Shown here one piece after another: positions 37,911-46,387 of a stretch of DNA of 64,000 bases. A model generated the notes under the pieces. It saw nothing but the letters and a program-made list of their open reading frames with translations. It made no database searches and was not told the origin of the DNA. Numbering within the stretch: position 1 is the first letter of the stretch; each line of letters opens with the position of its first letter. The stretch lies in contig NZ_JAGGLK010000003.1 in the NCBI RefSeq assembly GCF_017874375.1, forward strand, positions 1 through 64,000, written 5' to 3'. The stretch comes from Methanohalophilus levihalophilus. GTDB lineage: Archaea > Halobacteriota > Methanosarcinia > Methanosarcinales > Methanosarcinaceae. The position numbers and the translations under genes are program-made.

Positions 37911-38135
37911 ATATATTCTTTAATCCTAATATATATAATCATTGTTTGTGACAATCATTAAAACTTATTATTTGGGCAATGAGGATATTTATGCAGGGGT
38001 CAAATCAATGTCACTATTTTCCATATATGCCACAAATGTCTTAATTTTCATCGAGAACATCTTAATTTCTTGAGTATCTGATGGATGTTTAAATTTGAAG
38101 TGTAAAAATGGTGCGAGAAATTCATCCTCTCAAAA

Positions 38136-38507
38136 TCAGTAAATCTCATAGGACACATCAATTCGGGCATCTGAGTCTATTGATTCAAAAACAACGTAAT
38201 ACTTGCCATCGTGTGGAGCTTCAAACGATAGCTGGGTTTTGATTGTATCCACTCTAATATCCATGGTGTCAAACGTCCTTAGCGATTCATACCTGTTGAA
38301 ATTGGTTGAATCAAGAACGTAGATGTTTATCGGGACGTTTCCGGTATCTGCACTAATATCCACGATGTCATATTCCAGAATTTCAAATTCATAGTACTGG
38401 TAAGTTCCCTTTTCGATAACAAACGTCTCTTCAGCGGACTCATATACGCATCCCATTGCCAGTGCAGTTAACAGGATTATCAGGGATAAAAATAGTTTTG
38501 AATTCAA
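38136..38507 (-). CDS. Small predicted lipoprotein
   Basis: This 123-aa protein starts with a hydrophobic signal ending in the lipobox-like LAMGC (Cys at 20). The mature part (~100 residues) is beta-rich and acidic (YYEFEILEYDIVDI, GKYYVVFESID), resembling the PPC-type pre-peptidase C-terminal fold. It is probably lipid-anchored outside the membrane. I do not recognise a named family. It is followed on the same strand by two other envelope genes upstream (38584, 38910), possibly one group. Confidence 0.7.
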   Translation of the reverse strand: MNSKLFLSLIILLTALAMGCVYESAEETFVIEKGTYQYYEFEILEYDIVDISADTGNVPINIYVLDSTNFNRYESLRTFDTMDIRVDTIKTQLSFEAPHDGKYYVVFESIDSDARIDVSYEIY

Positions 38508-38583
38508 AATACCACCATAGAAGCACTGAACGCTTTTCTATAATAAGCTGTTGGATCAAAAGTATTCTGGATGTTTAAGGCAC

Positions 38584-38889
38584 TTAGCTGCGGTTCCTGC
38601 TCATGTACCATGACAGGAATTCACTGTAAACAACAATTCCGGTAATTGTAAACCAGGTAACAAAGAGCATATGGTAGTTGTTTATTGGGACCTGTCCCTC
38701 GCCAAGCAGGAAGTGCTCATGGGAAAGGAAACTTTGTGTCATCTCGGGAAGAATCAGGGCAGCGAGCAAAAAAGGCAATGTAAGCAGTATCATTGCGAAG
38801 AAAGATGATACCCTGAACATTAGAAATATTGTTGCCACAGACAGCAGGACAAAAAGCAGAACCGATGCGACAAGCATTAATATATCCAT
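38584..38889 (-). CDS. Small membrane protein, three helices
   Basis: This 101-aa protein has three hydrophobic stretches: about 2-24, 30-50 and 72-93. The middle loop SHEHFLLGEGQVPINNYH is polar, and the C-terminus is basic (SWYMSRNRS). No family is recognised. It lies 20 nt after the large envelope protein gene on the same strand and is likely cotranscribed. Confidence 0.6.
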   Translation of the reverse strand: MDILMLVASVLLFVLLSVATIFLMFRVSSFFAMILLTLPFLLAALILPEMTQSFLSHEHFLLGEGQVPINNYHMLFVTWFTITGIVVYSEFLSWYMSRNRS

Positions 38890-38909
38890 TAAATCCCTCT
38901 GTCTGTATT

Positions 38910-40637
38910 TTAATGTCGTCGATTTATATATAGGTATACTCCAAAGGGCCCTATAAGTATGATTGAGAATACTGCGAGGTATGCCTTGAGCAGGAAGCCG
39001 GTTATTCCAAGTCTTCCCATTTGTTCTGTTTCAATCCTTTCAACTGTCTCTTCCAATGTTTCTTCTCCGGAAAATATGGTCAGGATATTTGAGACCTCTT
39101 TTCCTTTTTCATTTGCTGTCTGGTAATTGAGTTCTGCGGCCGGTAGCTGGAAGTCATCGGCTCCTGCCAGAATTACATATTTGAGGATCTTGGTTTGCTG
39201 TGGTTCAAGTGATCCGGACCATGCAGTTTCACCGCTCACGAATTCAATGCCTGCGGGAATATCATCGTTGATCTCAACAGTCGCTTCCGTAGTACCCTCA
39301 TTTATGGCGGTAAGGGTTATCCATACAATATCCCCTTCCTGTGCATACTCAATATCCGAGGACTTTGAAATTCCAATCTTTGTACCTTCAACAACTACTT
39401 TCCCCGGAATGTTTGAATTAATTTCATAGCTTCCGCCCTGATGGTTGTATTCAACAGCTGCAGATGGCAAAGTGAAATTTCCAGGTACATTGGCCGCAAT
39501 TGTGTATTCGATTTTCCTGGATGATTCTGCAGGGACTATAACATCCCATTCGGGGGAATCGTAATCAATAAGAAGGAATGAATCGGGGATTTCATCCCTG
39601 ACGTTCACAGAAGTATCCGAGGGTGCATAGTTGCTCACTGTCAGAAATACCTCTAAAGTAGAATCATCAACATTTGTAAGGGACAAAATGTTTCCTTCAT
39701 GCTCTTTACTGATGGATATGAAAGGCTCTGCGGTTGTACTCTTACTTGTTTCCGCAGACAGTTCATTGGCAAGATAATCGGAAGCTTCAACTTCAAACTT
39801 AATCATCATTTCTTTATCTACCGGTGAGACTGGCGGCCGGACTTCAAATATTGCGGATTTGGATTTTCCGGGGTTGATTATTTCTGTCTGGAATGAATCT
39901 GGAGAAATGCTGCCTGTATCCAGTGAACCCATCAGATTCACCCCACGAAGCGGGATTTCACCTGTGTTCTTCACAATGACTTCTACATTTACGGTTTCAT
40001 TACAACGGTAACTTTCACTCAGGTTGCCGGCAACTACCTCTAAGGCAGGTACACCTGGGCCGTAGAATTCAATAACAACTGAATCTATATCTATGAATGT
40101 GAGCCTTACCTTGGTGTCACCATACTGCTTCACATCCCGTATCTCAAATTGTTCTTCAGCTTCTTCCCCGTTATAGGTATTTTTCAGCACAGCTTCCGCT
40201 TCGTTTAGTTCCAGCAATTCCACTGAAACATCGCTGTAATCAATAACTTCTCCCGGTGAAATCCGATGTCTTTCCCTGAAGATCCATACTTTCTCAAACT
40301 CCCGCTGGAAGACATTTACTGTTATTGTTCCGTCAGATATGCTTTCGGTTGCTATTTTCAGGGAACTATCATAGACGTATTCATTGCTTGAGGAATCATC
40401 CAGATAGAAGTCATCGGCATAGTCCCCGTTTCGGTAAAAGAGTATTCGGAAGCCTTCTCCTTCAGGTGCATAGTTGCGTATTGTAAATATCCCGGTTTCT
40501 GCTCTCTCACCATCTCCTATCGTAAAAGTACCCTGATGGATCCAGATCTCTTCGTGCTGGTAGTCGTATCCGAGTGCAGGAATGCAAAAAAGGGATAGTA
40601 GGATGAAGACAATGATAATTTTTGGGCAGGGATTCAT
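38910..40637 (-). CDS. Large secreted/membrane-anchored protein with COG1361-type repeats
   Basis: This 575-aa protein has a signal peptide (about 1-24, ending near IPALGY). A long beta-rich ectodomain contains repeated NEW3/CARDB-like segments (NVEVIVKNTGEIPLRGVNL, VWITLTAINEGTTEATVEIND), and a C-terminal membrane helix (about 548-568) is followed by NRRH. This matches the S-layer-associated COG1361 family of methanogens. There is no PGF motif. ATG 40637 is chosen over GTG 40658, since a TATA-like ACTTTAAAAGC lies about 30 nt upstream of it. Confidence 0.75.
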   Translation of the reverse strand: MNPCPKIIIVFILLSLFCIPALGYDYQHEEIWIHQGTFTIGDGERAETGIFTIRNYAPEGEGFRILFYRNGDYADDFYLDDSSSNEYVYDSSLKIATESISDGTITVNVFQREFEKVWIFRERHRISPGEVIDYSDVSVELLELNEAEAVLKNTYNGEEAEEQFEIRDVKQYGDTKVRLTFIDIDSVVIEFYGPGVPALEVVAGNLSESYRCNETVNVEVIVKNTGEIPLRGVNLMGSLDTGSISPDSFQTEIINPGKSKSAIFEVRPPVSPVDKEMMIKFEVEASDYLANELSAETSKSTTAEPFISISKEHEGNILSLTNVDDSTLEVFLTVSNYAPSDTSVNVRDEIPDSFLLIDYDSPEWDVIVPAESSRKIEYTIAANVPGNFTLPSAAVEYNHQGGSYEINSNIPGKVVVEGTKIGISKSSDIEYAQEGDIVWITLTAINEGTTEATVEINDDIPAGIEFVSGETAWSGSLEPQQTKILKYVILAGADDFQLPAAELNYQTANEKGKEVSNILTIFSGEETLEETVERIETEQMGRLGITGFLLKAYLAVFSIILIGPFGVYLYINRRH

Positions 40638-40663
40638 CTTTATATTCTTATGTTGCACAGCTT

Positions 40664-41623
40664 TTAAAGTTTATTGTAGTTTGATGCCGTTTCGTTCGGA
40701 TCTTCATCAGATGTCTGATGATGGTTGTAGTTGTGCAGGTATTTCTGAACTTGACTATGTGTGTGTTCATGGATATGGAGATGCACATGTCCTTCCGCAT
40801 CACTGATAGTTTTTGTTAATTCAGCAACGGCCTCATCGAGACTGAGTGGCAGTTCCTCGCAGTCATATCCGAAGCATGTAAGCACTTTGAACAGCTTGAA
40901 TACGTCAGGTGCTTCAAGATCATTTTCCTTTAGCAGTTCCCAGTCAGAAAAAATATCTCTTGGGGGTCCTTCAGCAACTATTTCCTGATTGATGATGTAA
41001 ATACGATCTGCCAACTCAGGCAGACTGTTTACATCGTGGGTCGCTATGATTGTAGTAATTCCATCCCTGTTGAGCCTCTTAAGAAGTCTTATGAGCTCGG
41101 CCCGGCTTTTCGGATCAAGGTTTGCCGTGGGCTCGTCAAGAATGATGATTCTCGGCTCCATTGAAAGAACTGCGGCAATAGCAGCTCTTTTTTTCTGCCC
41201 GTAACTCAGGTTGTGTGGGACCCTGTCTTCGAATCCCTCAAGACCTACAAGGGCAAGTGCAGTCTTGACCCGTTGACGCACCTCATCTTCCTGCAATCCC
41301 ATATTGATAGGCCCAAAGGCAACATCATCAAAGATTGTGGGCATGAATAACTGATCATCGGGATCCTGAAATACCACACCCACATTGTGTATTCTTTCGC
41401 CTGTTTGCAGGGATGAGATGTCCTTTCCGAAAATGCTTATGTTCCCATCAGGATTTTTAATGGTGCCGTTGAGGTGTAAAAAAAGAGTTGTTTTGCCTGC
41501 GCCGTTTGGGCCGACGACTCCTACTTTTTCACCTGGAAAAACTTCCATGTTGACATTTTTCAGGGCCCGGGTTCCGTCAGGATAAGTATAGTTGAGCCCC
41601 TGCACCTTGATAGCTTCTTTCAT
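40664..41623 (-). CDS. cbiO: Nickel/cobalt ECF transporter ATPase (CbiO/NikO) with His-rich tail
   Basis: This 319-aa ABC ATPase has Walker A GPNGAGKTT, signature LSYGQKKRAAIA, Walker B RIIILDEPTANLD and the H-loop TIIATHDV. The last ~60 residues carry a histidine-rich stretch (HVHLHIHEHTH, then HNYNHH), a likely metal-binding tail. It energises the transporter formed with the Q and M components. It starts at ATG 41623 after GGTGCC and overlaps the Q gene by 4 nt (ATGA). Confidence 0.93.
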   Translation of the reverse strand: MKEAIKVQGLNYTYPDGTRALKNVNMEVFPGEKVGVVGPNGAGKTTLFLHLNGTIKNPDGNISIFGKDISSLQTGERIHNVGVVFQDPDDQLFMPTIFDDVAFGPINMGLQEDEVRQRVKTALALVGLEGFEDRVPHNLSYGQKKRAAIAAVLSMEPRIIILDEPTANLDPKSRAELIRLLKRLNRDGITTIIATHDVNSLPELADRIYIINQEIVAEGPPRDIFSDWELLKENDLEAPDVFKLFKVLTCFGYDCEELPLSLDEAVAELTKTISDAEGHVHLHIHEHTHSQVQKYLHNYNHHQTSDEDPNETASNYNKL

Positions 41624-42384
41624 AGTGGCACCAGATGATACGTATGTAAGAGAATTGCAAAACTGATTAAAGAGGCGCATATTATGTAATCTTTTGCTTC
41701 CATTTTAAATGTTGTAAGGGTTGCCGGATTTCCTGTATATCCTTTTGCAACCATTGATTGGTAGACACGTTCTGCCCGATCATAGCTTTTGAGAATCAGC
41801 ATTCCTATCAGGTTTCCCAGTATTGAAAGACCATATTTATTTGTTTTGAGGCTGAAACCTTTGGCAGTAATGGCTTTCCACATTCTCTGGAATTCATCGA
41901 TCATGACAAAGATGTAGCGGTATGTAAACATAAGCATCTGGACAAGGGTAGCCGGCACTTTCAGCATATAGAGGGCTTTTATAGTGTTGTCAAACCTCAT
42001 GCTTCCAAGCATTACGACAACGATTGTTACAGCGGCTGTTCCTCTGATTATGATTAGCAATGCATATTCCAGTCCCTCTGATGTAAAAGGAAACCCTGCG
42101 ATGCTAAAGATCGATGTTCCGCTTGTAGTCAGGGGCAGGACAAAAAGAAGAGGGAAAAGGAACAGGAAAACCCACTTAATTCTGTGGATTACAAACGACG
42201 TGGGGATTTTGGATATCATGGATATCGCTACAGATGAGAACAATCCGATAAGGGCAAGCCGGATATCTCCAAGAAAAACAAATGAAAAAACAAGGGTTGA
42301 AAATGCAATAATCTTTGCTCGGGGATCAAGGCGGTGTATGGGAGATTCCATGGATGCATACAGATCAATATGCGGATATTTCAT
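41620..42384 (-). CDS. cbiQ: Nickel/cobalt ECF transporter T-component (CbiQ/NikQ)
   Basis: This 254-aa integral membrane protein has five or six helices. The two short coupling motifs of T-components are visible as AEF-like Ala-Arg-Gly segments (ERMWKAITAKGF, AERVYQSMVAKGY). The N-terminus SPIHRLDPRAKI is typical of CbiQ. It links the ATPase to the substrate-binding M subunit. The start is ATG 42384. Confidence 0.93.
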   Translation of the reverse strand: MKYPHIDLYASMESPIHRLDPRAKIIAFSTLVFSFVFLGDIRLALIGLFSSVAISMISKIPTSFVIHRIKWVFLFLFPLLFVLPLTTSGTSIFSIAGFPFTSEGLEYALLIIIRGTAAVTIVVVMLGSMRFDNTIKALYMLKVPATLVQMLMFTYRYIFVMIDEFQRMWKAITAKGFSLKTNKYGLSILGNLIGMLILKSYDRAERVYQSMVAKGYTGNPATLTTFKMEAKDYIICASLISFAILLHTYHLVPL

Positions 42385-42405
42385 CGTTCATACACCTTTA
42401 TTGGC

Positions 42406-42876
42406 TTATTCTCCATGTATTTTCCGGGCTTTCAGGATCATTGCAATTCCGGCAATTCCTGCAATGTATCCGATTCCTGCAACAATATTCGCAGCAAGCG
42501 GCAGTTCTGTGTTTTCGGGACTGGTTTCTGAGGCAACATCTCCAGTTTCCCCTTTTAGGTTAAAATTGAGTTCGTCCTGATGTCCCATTTGTGAAACAAT
42601 TACCCTGTACTCGGAAACTCCCAGTTTCGGGGTAAAGTGGTATAATCCCTCCTCATCGGTAACCCCTTCAAGATAAACCTCTTCATCACCATTTTTGATG
42701 GCATAAACTGTAATTTCGCCATTTATAATTGGGTCTCCACCGCCATACCATGCCTTAATTTCCACTTCGTTTACCTGTTCCATGAGGTAAACCCTGTGTG
42801 CGGAAACAGGCAATGCTATGGTTGAAAAAATGATTGCTGCAAAAACTATGATACAACAAACTCTGCCGTATTTCAT
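42406..42876 (-). CDS. Accessory exported subunit of the nickel transporter (NikL-like)
   Basis: This 156-aa protein has a signal peptide (1-26, ending VSAHRV), a beta-sandwich of the carboxypeptidase-regulatory type (ITVYAIKNGDEEVYLEGVTDEEGLYHF), and a C-terminal membrane helix (about 128-148). Its position between cbiQ and cbiM fits the NikL/NikN-type small component of nickel ECF transporters. The His just after the signal site may bind metal. GAGGTG precedes ATG 42876. Confidence 0.75.
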   Translation of the reverse strand: MKYGRVCCIIVFAAIIFSTIALPVSAHRVYLMEQVNEVEIKAWYGGGDPIINGEITVYAIKNGDEEVYLEGVTDEEGLYHFTPKLGVSEYRVIVSQMGHQDELNFNLKGETGDVASETSPENTELPLAANIVAGIGYIAGIAGIAMILKARKIHGE

Positions 42877-42889
42877 TTCTTTACACCTC

Positions 42890-43504
42890 TTATCCTATTT
42901 TCAGGAGTTCGGGTCTCACTTTGAGTACAAAACCGACTACTGCACCGGTTATTATTCCTTCTACAATTATGATTGGAATATGGGCTATAATGGCTGCATA
43001 AGCCACTTCGGTAAATTCCTCTCCTGTAGTTACAAGGGCCGCAGCCAGTAAAATGGCAGTTATTGCTGTAGCAAGCCCTCCACAAACAGCTCCGATTGCA
43101 GGCGGATTTATTCCAAGTGAACAACCTTTCCGGAAAATGAAATGCACAATCAATGCCGGAATCCCCACATTCATGGTATTGACTCCCAGAACTGTAATTC
43201 CTCCGTGCTGGAATAGTAATGCCTGCAAAACCAGCCCGATAAACATTGCCGGATATGCCATTAGACCAAGTACAACTCCCAGGAGACCGTTGAGCACCAG
43301 ATGCACAGTTGTTGGTCCAAGGGATATGTGAATCAGGGAAGCAACAAAAAACGCCGCAGTCAGGATGGATATTTTTGGAATTTCATCCAATGTGTCGTTT
43401 TTCCTTTTGTCCAGCCAGAGGGTGACTGCAAGCAAGATGGCTGTTATTATCCAGCCGGTACCAATAACTACCGGCGATAGTATGCCATCTGATATGTGAA
43501 CCAT
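42890..43504 (-). CDS. cbiM: Nickel/cobalt ECF transporter substrate-binding subunit (CbiM/NikM)
   Basis: This 204-aa membrane protein has six helices. The N-terminus MVHISDGILSP holds the His used for metal binding in this family. Conserved segments include HISLGPTTVHLVLNGLLG and FQHGGITVLGVNTMNVGIP, with further histidines. With a DUF4198-type NikK partner in the operon, nickel is the likely metal, needed for F430, CODH and hydrogenases. GAGGAAG precedes ATG 43504. Confidence 0.93.
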   Translation of the reverse strand: MVHISDGILSPVVIGTGWIITAILLAVTLWLDKRKNDTLDEIPKISILTAAFFVASLIHISLGPTTVHLVLNGLLGVVLGLMAYPAMFIGLVLQALLFQHGGITVLGVNTMNVGIPALIVHFIFRKGCSLGINPPAIGAVCGGLATAITAILLAAALVTTGEEFTEVAYAAIIAHIPIIIVEGIITGAVVGFVLKVRPELLKIG

Positions 43505-43580
43505 TTAACTTCCTCTTGTGAGAATTCCTAAATTTAATCCGAACTAGTGTTATGAATCGATAATTAGTTATTAACTAGTA

Positions 43581-43610
43581 TAAAAAAAGATTGGGGGGAG
43601 AATACTCCCC
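43581..43610 (-). terminator. Hairpin terminator after the DUF4198 gene
   Basis: GGGGAG-AATA-CTCCCC (43595-43610) is a 6-bp GC stem followed on the minus strand by a U-tract (ATCTTTTTTTAT). It lies between the DUF4198 gene and cbiM, so the DUF4198 gene may be made in excess of the membrane subunits, as is common for binding proteins. The adjacent TTTTATACTAG could serve as TATA for cbiM. Confidence 0.6.
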
Positions 43611-43612
43611 TT

Positions 43613-44602
43613 TTATTTCCTTCTGGAAGTTATCAGGATTGCCGCAATCATTCCGATTGCTGCAAAAGCAACTTCAAATCCGGGCACACTGGTATTTCCA
43701 TTTCCTGAAGTTTCTTTTGCCTCTTCAGCTGTTTGCTGTGCTTCTTCAACAGCTTCCTGTAACTCGACAAGATCGATTTCTTCTGATGCGGGGAATTCCT
43801 CGAGTACCGGTACAATGAATACACCTCTTACAGGCTGCCCATTTTCAGGTTCCATTGTTGCGCCCACAAACCAGATTCCCGGTTCATCAAGCGTGTATAC
43901 GAATTCACCTTCATCATTGGATTTTGTGAGTCGTGTGAACACCATGGGTGCATCATAAGGGTACATTTCTTCTGCTTCTTCAACAATGTCAATTGCAGGT
44001 TCAAGCTCGTGATAAATTTCGACTTCCACATCAGCGCCTGCAAGGCTTTCGCCGTTATAGAGCGCTTTTCCTGCAAACACAAACCCTTCTTCCATTCCAT
44101 AAGGTCTCATATAAGGAATAATCTCGGTTTCCTGATCAACTTCGGCGTCCCAACCGATCCACATTTCTTCCCCGCAGTGGATCACAGCTTTGGTGTAGTC
44201 AATCATGTCTTCTTCCCCATCCTCATATTTCACAGAAATGACCGTGTCTCCAAGCTGATCTACAACAAAAGAAGTCCTGTAGGCAACAAAGGTTCCCATG
44301 TTTCCATCTTCATCCATGCTGTCAACAGTGACTTCTTCAATTTCCAGTTGTTCAACTGCGCCGTCTGGCTTGGTTATTGAGACTTCAACTTCCGGATCCA
44401 TGTCAAAGGAAATATGCTCATATGGGTGGCCCCAGGCCATGTAGATTGTCTTGGTATCGCCAAGTTCAGCAATATAATCTTCTGGTGTTACATCCCACAT
44501 GTTTTCATCATCAGATGGAAATACCATGGTGAAGTGGGCACTTGCCATACCTGCGGTAAGCAGTATAAAGGCAATAGCCATTGTTGTTATTATTTTTTTC
44601 AT
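43613..44602 (-). CDS. DUF4198 (NikK-like) exported protein with PGF-CTERM signal
   Basis: This 329-aa protein has a signal peptide (1-22, ending ASAHF) and an acidic ectodomain of the DUF4198 nickel-transport type (HFTMVFPSDDENMW, MAWGHPYEH, beta-sandwich GKALYNGESLAGADVEVE). A Glu/Ala-rich coiled linker (about 270-300) follows, and then a C-terminal TSVPGFEVAFAAI helix with SRRK: a PGF-CTERM archaeosortase signal. It is probably a surface-anchored nickel collector for the transporter encoded downstream. AAGGAGAG precedes ATG 44602, and a TATA-like AATATATATTAG lies about 60 nt upstream. Confidence 0.85.
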   Translation of the reverse strand: MKKIITTMAIAFILLTAGMASAHFTMVFPSDDENMWDVTPEDYIAELGDTKTIYMAWGHPYEHISFDMDPEVEVSITKPDGAVEQLEIEEVTVDSMDEDGNMGTFVAYRTSFVVDQLGDTVISVKYEDGEEDMIDYTKAVIHCGEEMWIGWDAEVDQETEIIPYMRPYGMEEGFVFAGKALYNGESLAGADVEVEIYHELEPAIDIVEEAEEMYPYDAPMVFTRLTKSNDEGEFVYTLDEPGIWFVGATMEPENGQPVRGVFIVPVLEEFPASEEIDLVELQEAVEEAQQTAEEAKETSGNGNTSVPGFEVAFAAIGMIAAILITSRRK

Positions 44603-44731
44603 AAAACACTCTCCTTGTTATCATTGACAATTTGCTGCGCTATAAGTGTTACTAATATATATTATTTTGCTACTACTGACTACAAACTATCCGCTAAATC
44701 TGGCCTGCAAAGGTCTAAATCGATTCGAAAA

Positions 44732-45160
44732 TCACGCGCATGCTTCACAGTCTATTGATGCCTGCACATAAAAAATGTAAAACTCTCTTACATTCTCTTT
44801 ATCGAGGAAAGTTGCGATGTGGCTGTTCTTTTCCCCTTCTTCAAATACAATCCATCTGCCATCGGAAGTTTCTCGACAATCAGTAATCCTGGGAATGTCG
44901 TATTCTTTCAGGTTTTTCAGGATGACGTGCACATTTAGATACCTGTCCTTCGGTATGTCCCGAAGCATGTACTTAACAGGTGAAACAAAGGCACGCCTGC
45001 TGTACATCATATAAGCCACCCCATTCCTTTGTTCAATACTATATTTTCCACTGTTGTTACATGAAATTTTCGAGACGATTTTTAGTATAACTGGAATCTC
45101 CCGTATTAAATACAATTTCTCCAGCTCCCGGCAGCAATATTTAATACACGGATGATTCAT
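44732..45160 (-). CDS. Conserved hypothetical protein, up to 142 aa
   Basis: I recognise no family. It is a basic, soluble protein. It has a central [24 protein letters not shown] segment and ends in DCEACA. The start is uncertain: ATG 45160 overlaps the hisF promoter, and a shorter form from the Met-Met at about 45014 is possible. Its 3' end lies 130 bp from the divergent-facing nickel operon promoter. Confidence 0.55.
   Translation of the reverse strand: MNHPCIKYCCRELEKLYLIREIPVILKIVSKISCNNSGKYSIEQRNGVAYMMYSRRAFVSPVKYMLRDIPKDRYLNVHVILKNLKEYDIPRITDCRETSDGRWIVFEEGEKNSHIATFLDKENVREFYIFYVQASIDCEACA
45138..45146 (+). promoter_or_regulatory. TATA box of hisF
   Basis: TATTTAATA is centred about 30 nt before ATG 45172. 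No Shine-Dalgarno is present, which fits a very short leader or none. Confidence 0.45.
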
Positions 45161-45171
45161 TATCCATTATC

Positions 45172-46002
45172 ATGCTCACAAAAAGAATAATCCCATGTCT
45201 CGATGTCACCCTTGATGAAGAAGGTGGTACCGTTGTAAAAGGCGTGGAATTCGTTGACCTGAGAAAAGCTGGTGACCCCGTGGAGCTTGCGAAACAGTAC
45301 AATGAACAGGGTGCTGATGAGCTAGTATTTCTTGATATCACCGCATCCCATGAAGGCAGGGACACCATGATAGATGTCATTGAGCGTACTGCCAACGAGG
45401 TCTTTATTCCATTGACTGTTGGTGGTGGGATCAGTTCTGTTGAGCGTATTCGCGAGATTCTAAGGGCTGGTGCGGATAAGGTTTCAATTAATACCGCTGC
45501 TATCAAAAACCCGGAACTTGTGCGGGAAGCCTCCACAATTTTTGGTTCCCAGTGTATTGTAGTCGCCATAGACTGCAAGAGAAATCCGGATGTTGAGAAT
45601 AATTCCGATAAAACTATTCTTACACTTGAAGACGGAACTAAAGTCTGGTACGAAGTTGTAATTTACGGAGGCCGCAAACCTACAGGCATTGATGCTGTCC
45701 AGTGGGCTAAAAAAGTTGAGGAGCTTGGTGCAGGCGAAATTCTTCTTACCAGCATGGACCGCGATGGCACCTACGATGGCTTTGATGTTCCTATTACCCG
45801 CAAGCTTTCCGAAGAACTTGAAATCCCGATCATTGCATCAGGAGGCGTTGGCAACCCCGAGCACATGTACAACGGATTTAGGGATGCAAAAGCTGATGCG
45901 GGTTTAGCTGCCAGCATTTTTCACTTCGGGGAATACACAGTGGACGATGTAAAAGAGTATCTTCGCAGCCGTGACGTTCCGGTGCGTAATCGAAAAGGGT
46001 GA
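45172..46002 (+). CDS. hisF: Imidazole glycerol phosphate synthase cyclase subunit (HisF)
   Basis: HisF uses ammonia from HisH to form IGP and AICAR. The 276-aa (beta-alpha)8 barrel has the catalytic Asp in [12 protein letters not shown] and the second Asp in [15 protein letters not shown]. The phosphate loops are TVGGGISS and [10 protein letters not shown]. It is ~36 kb from hisH in this window. It overlaps the Shine-Dalgarno of mazG. Confidence 0.97.
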   Translation: MLTKRIIPCLDVTLDEEGGTVVKGVEFVDLRKAGDPVELAKQYNEQGADELVFLDITASHEGRDTMIDVIERTANEVFIPLTVGGGISSVERIREILRAGADKVSINTAAIKNPELVREASTIFGSQCIVVAIDCKRNPDVENNSDKTILTLEDGTKVWYEVVIYGGRKPTGIDAVQWAKKVEELGAGEILLTSMDRDGTYDGFDVPITRKLSEELEIPIIASGGVGNPEHMYNGFRDAKADAGLAASIFHFGEYTVDDVKEYLRSRDVPVRNRKG

Positions 46003-46007
46003 ATTTC

Positions 46008-46295
46008 ATGCAGATCTCCGAATTCCAGCGGCTCATGCGTGACCTCTACTCAGAAAATGACAAACGCAGAGGACCAGCCGCAACGACTCTCTGGCTGGTG
46101 GAAGAAGTTGGGGAACTTGCAGAGTCCATACGTCGGGATGATAGGGAAAATCTGCGGGAAGAACTGGCGGATTGTTTTGCCTGGATAGGCGCTCTGGCTA
46201 ACCTCTATGATATTGATCTCGAAGAAGTGTTTTGTGAGAAGTATCCTGATTCCTGCCCAACATGCGGCATGAAACCCTGCATTTGTACAGACTGA
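46008..46295 (+). CDS. MazG-type nucleotide pyrophosphohydrolase
   Basis: This 95-aa all-alpha protein has the MazG metal motif EEVGELAESIRRDDRENLREE with ELAD-C downstream. It hydrolyses a (d)NTP or a related nucleotide to the monophosphate. The C-terminus has a small Cys cluster (CPTCGMKPCIC), probably a zinc site. GGGTGAA is the Shine-Dalgarno, so ATG 46008 is used. It sits 5 nt after hisF, so a phosphoribosyl-ATP pyrophosphohydrolase-like role (HisE step) is a reasonable guess given MazG/HisE kinship. Confidence 0.88.
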   Translation: MQISEFQRLMRDLYSENDKRRGPAATTLWLVEEVGELAESIRRDDRENLREELADCFAWIGALANLYDIDLEEVFCEKYPDSCPTCGMKPCICTD

Positions 46296-46387
46296 GAACT
46301 TGCTTTACTAATATCCCCTTTCAACATAGTGAATTTTTTACACAATGATTAAATAGCTTTAGTACCCTTCACAGAAGGGGTTACTTT

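Noticed and set aside
44640-44700. NikR-type operator before the nickel operon
   Set aside because: No GTATGA-N16-TCATAC-like pair was found; only TATA-like sequence is visible.
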